Assembly (NCBI GenBank): GCA_944327405.1
Contig: CALVHK010000031.1
Location: 1-10,643, forward strand
Direction of reading: 5' to 3'
DNA from: an uncultured Bacilli bacterium
Lineage (GTDB): Bacteria > Bacillota_I > Bacilli_A > RF39 > UBA660
Length of the DNA: 10,643 bases
The first letter of the stretch is position 1, and every line of letters begins with the position of its first letter. Both the position numbers and the translations under genes were made by a program. Positions 1 through 6,469 of this stretch are shown piece by piece. Below the pieces are notes generated by a model. That model was not told the DNA's origin. It made no database searches and saw only the letters and a program-made list of their open reading frames with translations.

Positions 1-30
1 AACTCTGTGTGTTTAAGGGGAGATGTTTAG

Positions 31-1440
31 ATGAAAAAAACAAAAATAATATGCAGTATTGGACCTGCAACAAATACGAAAGAAGTATTCAAGAGTTTAG
101 TTCATGCTGGAATGAATGTTGCCAGAGTGAATTTTTCACATGCAACTATAGAAGAAAGAGAAACAGTTCGTGATCTAGTGAAATGGATTAATGAAGAAGA
201 AAATTTAAATATTGGTTTACTTTATGATACCAAAGGACCGGAATTTCGAAATGGTGAAGTAGTAGAAGGTGGAATTAATTTAATTCCTGGAAAAACAATT
301 CGTATTGTGAGAGAAAATGTTGTTGGAAATGATGAGCGCTTTAGTGTAAATCACAAAGAAGCACTAGATAGTCTAAATATAGGTAGCATTATTCAACTAG
401 AAAATGGTTTAATGAAAATTGAAGTCATTAGTAAAGAAGAAGACGGTGTTACTTGCAAAGTTATTAATGGTGGCATTTTAGGAAGCAAGAAAAGTTTATT
501 TGTTCCTGGTGTAAAGCTAGATATACCCTTTATTAGTGAAGTAGACAAAGAAGATATTATTTATGCTTGCAAAAATAATGGCGACTTTCTAGCACTATCT
601 TTTGTATCAACGAAAGAAGATGTTCTAGCAGCCCGAGAAATTTTAAACGAACAAAAAAGCAACATGAAAATCATTGCTAAAATTGAGTCTAAAACAGGAA
701 TTGATAATTTAGATGAAATTCTGGATGTTAGTGATGGTGTCATGGTAGCGCGTGGTGATCTAGGGGAAGAAGTATCCATCTCTTTATTGCCGGTTTATCA
801 AAAATTAATTATTAAGAAAGCTAGAGAACATGGTAAGTTCTGTATTATTGCTACCGAAATGTTAGAAAGCATGAAGAAGAATTCGAGACCTACACGTGCT
901 GAAGTAACCGATGTTGCAAACGCGGTATTAGATGGTACCGATGCAGTTATGTTAAGTGGAGAGACAACCGTAGGAGCATACCCAGTAGAAGCAGTCAAGT
1001 TTATGGCTAGTATTGCAAGTGATGCGGAGACTCACAGTGAAAATCATTTTGGTTATTTAGGTAAGATTGGCCGTACGGAATGTATTGCTAAAAGTGCCGT
1101 TGACCTAACCAGTTATGTTGATGTAAAAGCAATTGTAGCAGAGGCAATCAGTGGATACAGTACGCGTATGATTAGTAACTTTCGGCCAAAATGTCCAATT
1201 CTAGCTACTTGTACGACTCCTGAAGTAGCAAGAAGCTTAGCTCTAAACTATGGTGTTTACACAACTCTTGTTCCATTAATGGATGATACGGATGAATTAG
1301 TTGACCTAGTAAGAGAAAAAGCAATTGAATATTTTAAGCTTACCAATGGTGATAAAATAATTATTACCGGAGGACTCCCTGCCGTTAACAACATCCGTTT
1401 AACCAACTTTTTAAAGATTGAAGAAATTAACAATTCATAA
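31..1440 (+). CDS. pyk: Pyruvate kinase
   Basis: Catalyses the last step of glycolysis in the cytoplasm: phosphoenolpyruvate plus ADP gives pyruvate plus ATP. The 469 residues cover the complete catalytic core and C-terminal regulatory domain, without the extra PEP-utiliser-like domain found at the end of the longer Bacillus enzyme. The N-terminal KTKIICSIGPAT block, the substrate-side R32/N34/S36/H37 and the DTKGPEFR block (66-73) are present. E71 sits at the position that marks potassium-dependent enzymes. The B domain spans roughly 74-165. The catalytic IAKIES lysine is K217, followed by MVARGDLG (238-245) and RPTRAEVTDVANAVLDGTDAVMLSGET (from 286). One small departure is ATEML (274-278), where ATQML is usual. 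The start is supported by AAGGGGAG at 15-22, eight bases upstream. The Nudix gene follows 21 bases later, so co-transcription is likely. The promoter lies left of the window. Identity is very secure. Confidence 0.97.
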   Translation: MKKTKIICSIGPATNTKEVFKSLVHAGMNVARVNFSHATIEERETVRDLVKWINEEENLNIGLLYDTKGPEFRNGEVVEGGINLIPGKTIRIVRENVVGNDERFSVNHKEALDSLNIGSIIQLENGLMKIEVISKEEDGVTCKVINGGILGSKKSLFVPGVKLDIPFISEVDKEDIIYACKNNGDFLALSFVSTKEDVLAAREILNEQKSNMKIIAKIESKTGIDNLDEILDVSDGVMVARGDLGEEVSISLLPVYQKLIIKKAREHGKFCIIATEMLESMKKNSRPTRAEVTDVANAVLDGTDAVMLSGETTVGAYPVEAVKFMASIASDAETHSENHFGYLGKIGRTECIAKSAVDLTSYVDVKAIVAEAISGYSTRMISNFRPKCPILATCTTPEVARSLALNYGVYTTLVPLMDDTDELVDLVREKAIEYFKLTNGDKIIITGGLPAVNNIRLTNFLKIEEINNS

Positions 1441-1452
1441 TATAATGGAAAT

Positions 1453-1459
1453 GGTGATC
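1453..1459 (+). promoter_or_regulatory. Atypical ribosome binding site of the Nudix gene
   Basis: GGTGATC lies only two bases before the ATG at 1462. It matches the downstream part of the anti-Shine-Dalgarno complement (AGGAGGTGATC) rather than the usual AGGAGG core. Aligned on that register, the start codon falls at a normal distance. No better start is nearby, and the protein's first residues fit the Nudix family, so the start stands. Confidence 0.5.
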
Positions 1460-1461
1460 AT

Positions 1462-1938
1462 ATGGATATTAACTTTAAAGGGGATGGCATTACCTTCAAC
1501 TTCCGTGTTGCTGGCTTAATTAGAAACGGCAATAAAATACTTGTTGAGAAAAACAAAGAGGTAGATTACTATGGCCTAATCGGCGGCAGGTGTAAACTAG
1601 GAGAATCTAGTATCGAGGCTTTGCAAAGAGAAATTTTGGAAGAAACGGGACTCGAAACAGAATTTATAAGAGGTGTAGGGATAATTGAAAATTTCTTCAT
1701 ATCTCGTTATACTAACTCGCCATATCATGAAATATTAATCATTCGTGAACTAAAATTTAAGGATGCGGGTGCCTACAAGCAAGATGGGATAACAAACTTT
1801 GAAGAAAAAGAGAATGCAAAATTTTATTGGAAAGAATTAAGTGAGTTAAATAAATGTAAACCAGAGATCGTATTTTCTCACTTAAATGATAATACCTTCT
1901 TTCATTTTATTAACAAAGATGAGATGAAAACTGAATAA
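1462..1938 (+). CDS. Nudix hydrolase
   Basis: A 158-residue protein of the Nudix superfamily, which hydrolyses a nucleoside diphosphate linked to another moiety X using Mg2+ bound by the Nudix-box glutamates. The box is a perfect match to Gx5Ex7REUxEExGU: G42, E48, then REILEETGL at 56-64. The start region (MDINF, then FNFRVAGLI at 12-20) resembles small single-domain Nudix proteins, and the length is normal for the family. The substrate cannot be read from the sequence. Nudix enzymes act on oxidised dNTPs, NADH, ADP-ribose, sugar nucleotides and others, and no specificity motif was recognised. It follows pyk by 21 bases and is closed by a clear terminator, so the two probably share a transcript. 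The neighbourhood does not indicate a shared pathway. Family assignment is secure; function is open. Confidence 0.93.
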   Translation: MDINFKGDGITFNFRVAGLIRNGNKILVEKNKEVDYYGLIGGRCKLGESSIEALQREILEETGLETEFIRGVGIIENFFISRYTNSPYHEILIIRELKFKDAGAYKQDGITNFEEKENAKFYWKELSELNKCKPEIVFSHLNDNTFFHFINKDEMKTE

Positions 1939-1949
1939 ATGAAAAAAAT

Positions 1950-1983
1950 AAGTCCAAGGTTGAATAATCTTGGTCTTTTTTTT
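1950..1983 (+). terminator. Rho-independent terminator after the Nudix gene
   Basis: The 5' arm at 1950-1961 pairs with the 3' arm at 1966-1977 across the four-base loop GAAT. The 12-position stem has one T-T mismatch and one G-T wobble. The T run at 1976-1983 overlaps the end of the stem and runs past it. This closes the pyk-Nudix unit 35 bases before the next gene. Confidence 0.88.
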
Positions 1984-2005
1984 ACATGATTAGAATAGAA
2001 TTTAT

Positions 2006-2011
2006 AGGAGG
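2006..2011 (+). promoter_or_regulatory. Ribosome binding site fixing the clpC-like start
   Basis: A perfect AGGAGG sits seven bases before the ATG at 2019. An upstream in-frame ATG at 1986 would place this site inside the coding region and lacks its own ribosome binding site. The protein from 2019 also begins like ClpC, so 2019 is chosen. Confidence 0.85.
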
Positions 2012-2018
2012 CCCATTT

Positions 2019-4154
2019 ATGTTTAATAACTTTGGATTTATTGGAAGTCAAATACTAAAAGATGCAGAAGAAGAAAGAAGAAGTCTGTCTCATCCTTATG
2101 TTGGAAGTGAGCACTTACTTTTAGCCATTCTAAAAGGAAATAGTATTCTAAAAGAAAGATTAGAAGAACTAGGATTAACCTACAAGAAGTTTCGAACAGA
2201 ATTAATTGATATTGTGGGAATTCCTAAAAAGAATATCGATGCAAACTTATACACTCCTTTATTAAAAAGAATACTAGCAAATGCTTTAAGTGATGCCAAA
2301 GAAAACAATAAAGGAATTGTAACGGAAAATCATTTCATGATTGCCATGCTTGATGAAGGAGAAGGAATTGCCATTCGTATTATGATTGGTATGAATATCG
2401 ACTTAGATGAATTATATGATGAGTTAAAAGTAAAACCGCAAGACATCAAACAAGAAAAATTAGAGGTGTTAAATGTGGGAAGAGTTCTAAACGATCAAGT
2501 GGATCGTTTTGATGCCGTCATTGGTCGCGATAAAGAATTAAATGAGGTTATAGAAGTATTACTACGTAAGAAAAAAAGTAATCCTTTATTGATTGGACCC
2601 GCAGGAGTAGGTAAAACAGCCATAGTAGAAGAACTAGCCAGAAGAATAAACACCAAAGATGTACCACTTCCTTTGATGAATAAAAGAATTATTGAAATAT
2701 CGATGGGAGATTTAGTGAGTGGTACCAAATATCGTGGTGAGTTTGAAGAAAGACTCACCAAAATCATCAAAGAAGTAATCAAAAACAAAGAAATTATTTT
2801 ATTTATTGATGAAGTTCATTCTATGGTTAATGCTGGTGGTGCTGAAGGTGCGATTAATGCGAGCGACATATTAAAGCCGTATTTAGCCAGAGGAGACCTA
2901 AAAGTAATTGGAGCCACAACAACCGAAGAATACGAGCGTTTTATTGCGAAAGATAAAGCATTAGAAAGAAGATTTGAAACCATTCTCGTCAAAGAACCGA
3001 ATATCGAAGAAACAAAAGAAATATTACTAGGACTAAAACCAAGTTACGAACAACACCACAGAATCAAGATTACAAATGAAAATATTGAAGACTTAGTAAC
3101 TCTTGCGAACAAGTACTTATTTAAAAAGAAAAATCCGGATAAAACAATTGACCTACTAGATAGTGTCTGTGCTTATGTAAAAAGAAGAAATATTCTAAAA
3201 GAGGAATTAACTCCTCTAGAAAAAAGACTAGAAGAATTAACATTATTAAAAGAAAAATATGTAAAAGATAGTATATTTGATAAAGCCTTAGATACCTGTT
3301 TAAGTATTAGTGAATTGGAAGAGCAAATAACATCATTGAAGGAAGAAAAAAGTGATGGCATAAAAAAAGAAGACATTCTAAAAGTAATTGAAGCAAAAAG
3401 CAACATTCCTTTATTTATAAACAAGGATGAATTAATAGAAAATTTACAAAACGAAATGCAAAAGAATATTCTTTTTGAAGATGATGCCATAAATAAATTA
3501 ATGGAGAATTTAAGGATTTTTTATGACAAAGAAAGTATGATGAAACTCTTGCTCGCTGGTCCTTCAGGAGTAGGAAAAACGTCTAGTGTTAAACTCTTAA
3601 ACAAGGTAACCGGAAATAATTTAATACGTCTAGACATGAGTGAATATAAAGAATCATCTTCCGTGAGTAAACTAATTGGTACTCATGGAGGATATGTTGG
3701 CTATAATGATCCGTTTATTTTTAAAGAAATTAAATACAACCCATATTCTATATTACTAGTAGACGAACTTGAAAAAGCCCATCCAAGCATCATAAACTTG
3801 TTTTTACAAATCATGGATGAAGGAGTAATTCATGATGCTCATGGAGAGGCAATTGATTTTTCTCATACATTAATTATTATGACTTCTAATGCTTATAAAA
3901 AAGGATGTGTTGGCTTTAACAAAGAGTCAAGCGAAGATTTAACCGAATATTTTAGTGAAGAATTCCTAGGAAGGTTTGATGATATTATCATGTTTAAACC
4001 ACTTACTAAAGAGGAAGCAAAAACATATTTAAAAGACAAAATAAAAGAAGAGATAGACTACGATGAAGTATTAGATGACACATCTTTCGAAAAATATGGC
4101 TTCCGCTATTTAAACAAAATTATTAATAAACATAAGTTAAAAATAAAACAGTAA
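2019..4154 (+). CDS. clpC: ClpC-like AAA+ unfoldase, short C-terminus
   Basis: A 711-residue double-ring AAA+ ATPase of the ClpC/ClpA class, expected to unfold proteins and thread them into ClpP in the cytoplasm. Residues 1-140 are two Clp-N repeats, with EHLLLAIL at 31-38 and a second repeat near 79-130. The first ATPase domain has Walker A GPAGVGKT (193-200), pore loop KYRG (237-240), Walker B LFIDE (261-265) and an ERRF arginine finger (316-319). A short ClpC-size middle domain spans about 395-445. The second ATPase domain has GPSGVGKT (514-521), pore loop GYVGY (558-562), Walker B LLVDE (579-583) and VGFN (631-634) at the ClpP-docking loop position. Usual ClpC is about 810 residues. Here RPEFxNR is SEEFLGR, the small domain is compressed, and the protein ends soon after YGFR (693-696), a version of sensor-2 YGAR. 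No ctsR-mcsA-mcsB genes adjoin. The family is secure; ClpP partnership is inferred from VGF. Confidence 0.9.
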   Translation: MFNNFGFIGSQILKDAEEERRSLSHPYVGSEHLLLAILKGNSILKERLEELGLTYKKFRTELIDIVGIPKKNIDANLYTPLLKRILANALSDAKENNKGIVTENHFMIAMLDEGEGIAIRIMIGMNIDLDELYDELKVKPQDIKQEKLEVLNVGRVLNDQVDRFDAVIGRDKELNEVIEVLLRKKKSNPLLIGPAGVGKTAIVEELARRINTKDVPLPLMNKRIIEISMGDLVSGTKYRGEFEERLTKIIKEVIKNKEIILFIDEVHSMVNAGGAEGAINASDILKPYLARGDLKVIGATTTEEYERFIAKDKALERRFETILVKEPNIEETKEILLGLKPSYEQHHRIKITNENIEDLVTLANKYLFKKKNPDKTIDLLDSVCAYVKRRNILKEELTPLEKRLEELTLLKEKYVKDSIFDKALDTCLSISELEEQITSLKEEKSDGIKKEDILKVIEAKSNIPLFINKDELIENLQNEMQKNILFEDDAINKLMENLRIFYDKESMMKLLLAGPSGVGKTSSVKLLNKVTGNNLIRLDMSEYKESSSVSKLIGTHGGYVGYNDPFIFKEIKYNPYSILLVDELEKAHPSIINLFLQIMDEGVIHDAHGEAIDFSHTLIIMTSNAYKKGCVGFNKESSEDLTEYFSEEFLGRFDDIIMFKPLTKEEAKTYLKDKIKEEIDYDEVLDDTSFEKYGFRYLNKIINKHKLKIKQ

Positions 4155-4203
4155 ACAAACACTTTACACAAAAACAATTCCCAAAAATAAAGAGAAAATA
4201 AAG

Positions 4204-4229
4204 AAACGAGTAAAAAAATCTCGTTTTTT
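4204..4229 (+). terminator. Rho-independent terminator after the clpC-like gene
   Basis: AAACGAG (4204-4210) pairs perfectly with CTCGTTT (4220-4226) across a nine-base A-rich loop, followed by a run of T to 4229. It lies about 50 bases after the clpC-like stop. The stretch 4155-4203 before it is A-rich with no other recognisable signal. Confidence 0.8.
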
Positions 4230-4230
4230 G

Positions 4231-4259
4231 TTGCTATTATCTTTTTCTTTTGATATTCT
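4231..4259 (+). promoter_or_regulatory. Probable promoter of thyX-tmk
   Basis: TTGCTA (4231-4236, four of six matches to the -35 consensus) is separated by 17 bases from TATTCT (4254-4259). The -10 is preceded by TGA, forming an extended -10 (TGnTATnnT). It sits directly after the terminator and 22 bases before the start codon, so the leader would be very short. The AT-rich setting makes chance matches likely, hence moderate confidence. Confidence 0.5.
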
Positions 4260-4281
4260 TAAATAGAAGGGAAGTGTTGAG

Positions 4282-5589
4282 ATGAAAATTTCATTAGATC
4301 CAAATAGTGGATTTTTAACAGAGGATAAAAAGAGGTATGATAAAAAGAAAGCTTTATATGTTGCTGGTGTGAAAGCGGCTGTTTGCTTTAAACCGGGTGA
4401 GGTTACTCCAGAATTGATTAGACAAACCGAAACTGAGGAGCGTATTATTGAAAGAGGAATAAACACAATTTTGAGTGACCACACCTCTCCAAGCGAGCAA
4501 CCTACCGTATCATTAGAAATTGTTGGTATTCCCAAAATACTATGTATGGTCTTAAACAACGAACATGAATATCAAGCTGATGAAAGATCCCTCAGATACA
4601 CTGCTGTAAAAAGAGCGGAATACATTAGTGATTTAGAAGTAGAACTCTATAGTAAATGGTTAGATATTTTTATGAATATCTTAAATACGGAACATCTTGA
4701 TTTCTTTAAAAGATTTAATAAAGGTACAACAGAGGAGGAAACCGAGAAAAAAGCTCGAAGTGCGATCAAAAAAATAGCTCAAGAAAATGCTCGATATATG
4801 GTAAGTGTATTTATGCCAACCACACTTACTTATACGGTACCTTTAGCCCAAATAAACAAAATATGTTTATACATGTATGGTATTATAAATGAACCAAGAA
4901 ACGAATTTGAAGAAAAATTAATTCCATATTTCAAAGATTTTATTAGCCAATTGAAAGATTTAGGTTGTATTATTACCCATCATGATGTTACAGAACTTTG
5001 TCCGAAATTAGCAGAGAAAGATACGGATGAAATTTTATATAAGAACAACAAAAGCGTTGATCTATCACTGTTCGCCGAAAGAAATAAATTTTCGGGAATC
5101 AACGAGCCAAATGAATATGGCGTAACAATTAGCTATAACATGAATTTATCTCTAGCAAGTCTAGCTCAGTTCCATCGTCATAGAACCATGAACTTTGAAA
5201 TGACTACACCAAGTATCACCGAAGAAAAATTCTATATTCCTCATTTATTAGATGGAAAAAAAGACTTGATAAAAGAATGGTGTAAAGACATTTTAAAAGT
5301 AAATAAGTATTATCCTCAAGGAAAGATTGTAAGAGTAAACATGAATGGCCCATTAAAACACTTAGTAAATTATGTTGGTAAAGAACGTGCTTGTGACAGT
5401 GCCTTCCTAGAAACTCAAGATGTATTTACAAATCAAATGCTACCCGAAATTTATGAAGAATTATTAAAATCAGGTAAATACAATTTAGCAGAAGCCTTAA
5501 AGCCATATGTTGGCAAATTAAAATGCATGTATCCTGATTACAACTGTCCAACTCCATGTGGACATCCAAGAATAAGAAGAAAATTCTAG
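4282..5589 (+). CDS. thyX: Double-length ThyX-like flavin thymidylate synthase
   Basis: Proposed flavin-dependent thymidylate synthase, converting dUMP to dTMP with methylene-tetrahydrofolate, FAD and NADPH. At 435 residues it is about twice the usual ThyX length (220-250) and reads as two ThyX-like halves. Half one (about 1-230) has HTSPSEQ (67-73), matching the family's HxTPFEH. Residues 93-106 align without gaps to RHRxASxNExSxRY, with E101, S103, R105 and Y106 kept but RHR replaced by NEH. It also has ENAR at 168-171, where the family has VAR. Half two (about 231-435) has AQFHRHR (295-301), keeping the Gln and RHR. T309 and S311 replace the Ser and Arg. RACDSAFLETQ (369-379) matches RADSHAQWEIQ. 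The C-terminus carries C415, C422, C426 and H428, which may bind metal. The ribosome binding site is AAGGGA at 4267-4272. tmk follows by 8 bases, supporting a dTMP role. Family membership is quite secure; activity is inferred. Confidence 0.8.
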   Translation: MKISLDPNSGFLTEDKKRYDKKKALYVAGVKAAVCFKPGEVTPELIRQTETEERIIERGINTILSDHTSPSEQPTVSLEIVGIPKILCMVLNNEHEYQADERSLRYTAVKRAEYISDLEVELYSKWLDIFMNILNTEHLDFFKRFNKGTTEEETEKKARSAIKKIAQENARYMVSVFMPTTLTYTVPLAQINKICLYMYGIINEPRNEFEEKLIPYFKDFISQLKDLGCIITHHDVTELCPKLAEKDTDEILYKNNKSVDLSLFAERNKFSGINEPNEYGVTISYNMNLSLASLAQFHRHRTMNFEMTTPSITEEKFYIPHLLDGKKDLIKEWCKDILKVNKYYPQGKIVRVNMNGPLKHLVNYVGKERACDSAFLETQDVFTNQMLPEIYEELLKSGKYNLAEALKPYVGKLKCMYPDYNCPTPCGHPRIRRKF

Positions 5590-5597
5590 GTGAATTT

Positions 5598-6293
5598 ATG
5601 AGTGGGAAATTAATTGTGATTGAAGGAACAGATTGTTCTGGAAAAGAAACACAAACAAAATTATTAGTAGAAAAACTAAAGAAAGATGGCCTCAAAGTAG
5701 TAAGTATTTCTTTTCCCATGTATAATACTCCAACTGGTAAAATTATTGGAGCTTGCCTTCAAGGAAAACAGGCGATGTGTGAAGAACTCTTAAAAGGTAA
5801 AACTGGTTTCTTTCCGGAAGGAGGAGGCGAGGTTGATAGTCTAACCGCTTTATGTTACTATGCTGCCGATAGACGCTACAACCTACCCATAATAAAGCAG
5901 TATCTGTCTGATGGCTATATCATTATTGCGGATCGTTATGTAACAAGCAATATGGCTCACCGCGGAGGAATGCTAGACACCAAAGAAGAACGGTTAAAAA
6001 TGTATCAAAAAATAGACACACTAGAATATGATCTCTTAGAGTTACCAAGACCGGATCAAATAATATTCCTTTATATGCCCTATGAATATGCTTGCCAGTT
6101 AAAAGAAAAAAGGAATGAAGCTCCAGATGAAACAGAGCAAGACGAAAACTATTTAAGAAAAGGTGAAAATGCTTACTTAGAACTAGCCGAACTCTATCAT
6201 TATGATACCATAAACTGCGTTCAAGATAACGAGATTAGAAAAATAGAAGATATATCCCAAGATGTTTATAACCTAATAAGACGTAAATTATAA
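5598..6293 (+). CDS. tmk: Thymidylate kinase
   Basis: Phosphorylates dTMP to dTDP with ATP in the cytoplasm, the step after thymidylate synthase. The 231-residue protein has KLIVIEG leading into the P-loop GTDCSGKETQ (10-19). The residue after the P-loop lysine is E17, where Thr or Ser is usual. DRYVTSNMAHRGG (112-124) matches the family DRYxxSxxAYQG block, and a lid-like stretch follows near 168-186. An insertion around 55-80, rich in Gly, Lys and Glu, precedes SLTALCYYAADR (81-92), the counterpart of the family's nucleotide-binding YAADR helix. The ATG at 5598 is chosen because the conserved N-terminus begins there. An in-frame ATG at 5556 would overlap the end of thyX and add 14 residues foreign to the family. 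The gene starts 8 bases after the thyX stop, so the two are almost certainly co-transcribed and form a dUMP-to-dTDP module. Confidence 0.93.
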   Translation: MSGKLIVIEGTDCSGKETQTKLLVEKLKKDGLKVVSISFPMYNTPTGKIIGACLQGKQAMCEELLKGKTGFFPEGGGEVDSLTALCYYAADRRYNLPIIKQYLSDGYIIIADRYVTSNMAHRGGMLDTKEERLKMYQKIDTLEYDLLELPRPDQIIFLYMPYEYACQLKEKRNEAPDETEQDENYLRKGENAYLELAELYHYDTINCVQDNEIRKIEDISQDVYNLIRRKL

Positions 6294-6303
6294 TAATAAA
6301 GTC

Positions 6304-6331
6304 ATAAAGTCTCTTAGAGGCTTTATTTTTT
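6304..6331 (+). terminator. Rho-independent terminator after tmk
   Basis: ATAAAGTCTC (6304-6313) pairs with GAGGCTTTAT (6317-6326) across the loop TTA, ten pairs with one G-T wobble, followed by T to 6331. It closes the thyX-tmk unit. The remaining 6332-6404 holds no gene or other signal that I can support. Confidence 0.88.
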
Positions 6332-6404
6332 ATCCTCCCAACAGAAAATCATCAATAAAACTAACTTCTCATATATTTATAGTGTAAAGTAAACAACTAA
6401 ATAA

Positions 6405-6432
6405 TTGACAAATAGAATGGAAATGTTATACT
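6405..6432 (+). promoter_or_regulatory. Strong sigma-A-type promoter of the PLP enzyme-dapF-murE operon
   Basis: The -35 is a perfect TTGACA (6405-6410). A 16-base spacer leads to the -10 TATACT (6427-6432), and TGT just before it forms an extended -10. Transcription should start near 6439, giving a leader of about 30 bases. It is the best promoter in the window apart from that of tnpB, and no similar promoter was seen before dapF or murE. Confidence 0.85.
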
Positions 6433-6441
6433 AAAACTAGA

Positions 6442-6459
6442 TAAATGTTTCTACATTTA
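6442..6459 (+). repeat. Perfect small palindrome between promoter and ribosome binding site
   Basis: TAAATGT (6442-6448) and ACATTTA (6453-6459) are perfect inverted repeats around TTCT. The last base is shared with AGGAGG (6459-6464). Placed just after the expected transcription start, it could be a repressor operator or a weak RNA hairpin beside the ribosome binding site. Short AT-rich palindromes also arise by chance, so a regulatory role is only a suggestion. Confidence 0.4.
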
Positions 6460-6464
6460 GGAGG
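6459..6464 (+). promoter_or_regulatory. Ribosome binding site of the PLP enzyme
   Basis: A perfect AGGAGG lies five bases before the ATG at 6470. A GTG at 6467 would be only two bases away and is less likely. An internal ATG at 6515, where shorter family members might begin, has no comparable site. Confidence 0.8.
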
Positions 6465-6469
6465 TAGTG

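Noticed and set aside
561..998. Minus-strand open frames inside pyk
   Set aside because: They are reverse-frame shadows of the highly conserved pyruvate kinase sequence.
1991..1996. TAGAAT as a possible -10 for the clpC-like gene
   Set aside because: No convincing -35 lies about 17 bases upstream, because that stretch is the Nudix terminator hairpin. Too weak to list.
1986..2018. Upstream in-frame ATG for the clpC-like gene
   Set aside because: It would put the perfect AGGAGG at 2006-2011 inside the coding region, has no ribosome binding site of its own, and adds residues unlike ClpC N-termini.
4164..4559. Minus-strand open frame of 131 codons over the thyX start and upstream gap
   Set aside because: It overlaps the well-supported thyX coding sequence, resembles no known family, and shows no ribosome binding site or neighbouring minus-strand gene.
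5556..5597. Earlier in-frame start for tmk overlapping thyX
   Set aside because: The extra 14 residues are foreign to the family, whose conserved N-terminus starts at the ATG at 5598.
6433..6469. Riboswitch or T-box leader before the PLP enzyme
   Set aside because: Only about 30 bases separate the expected transcription start from the start codon, too short for a SAM riboswitch or T-box. Only a small palindrome is present.
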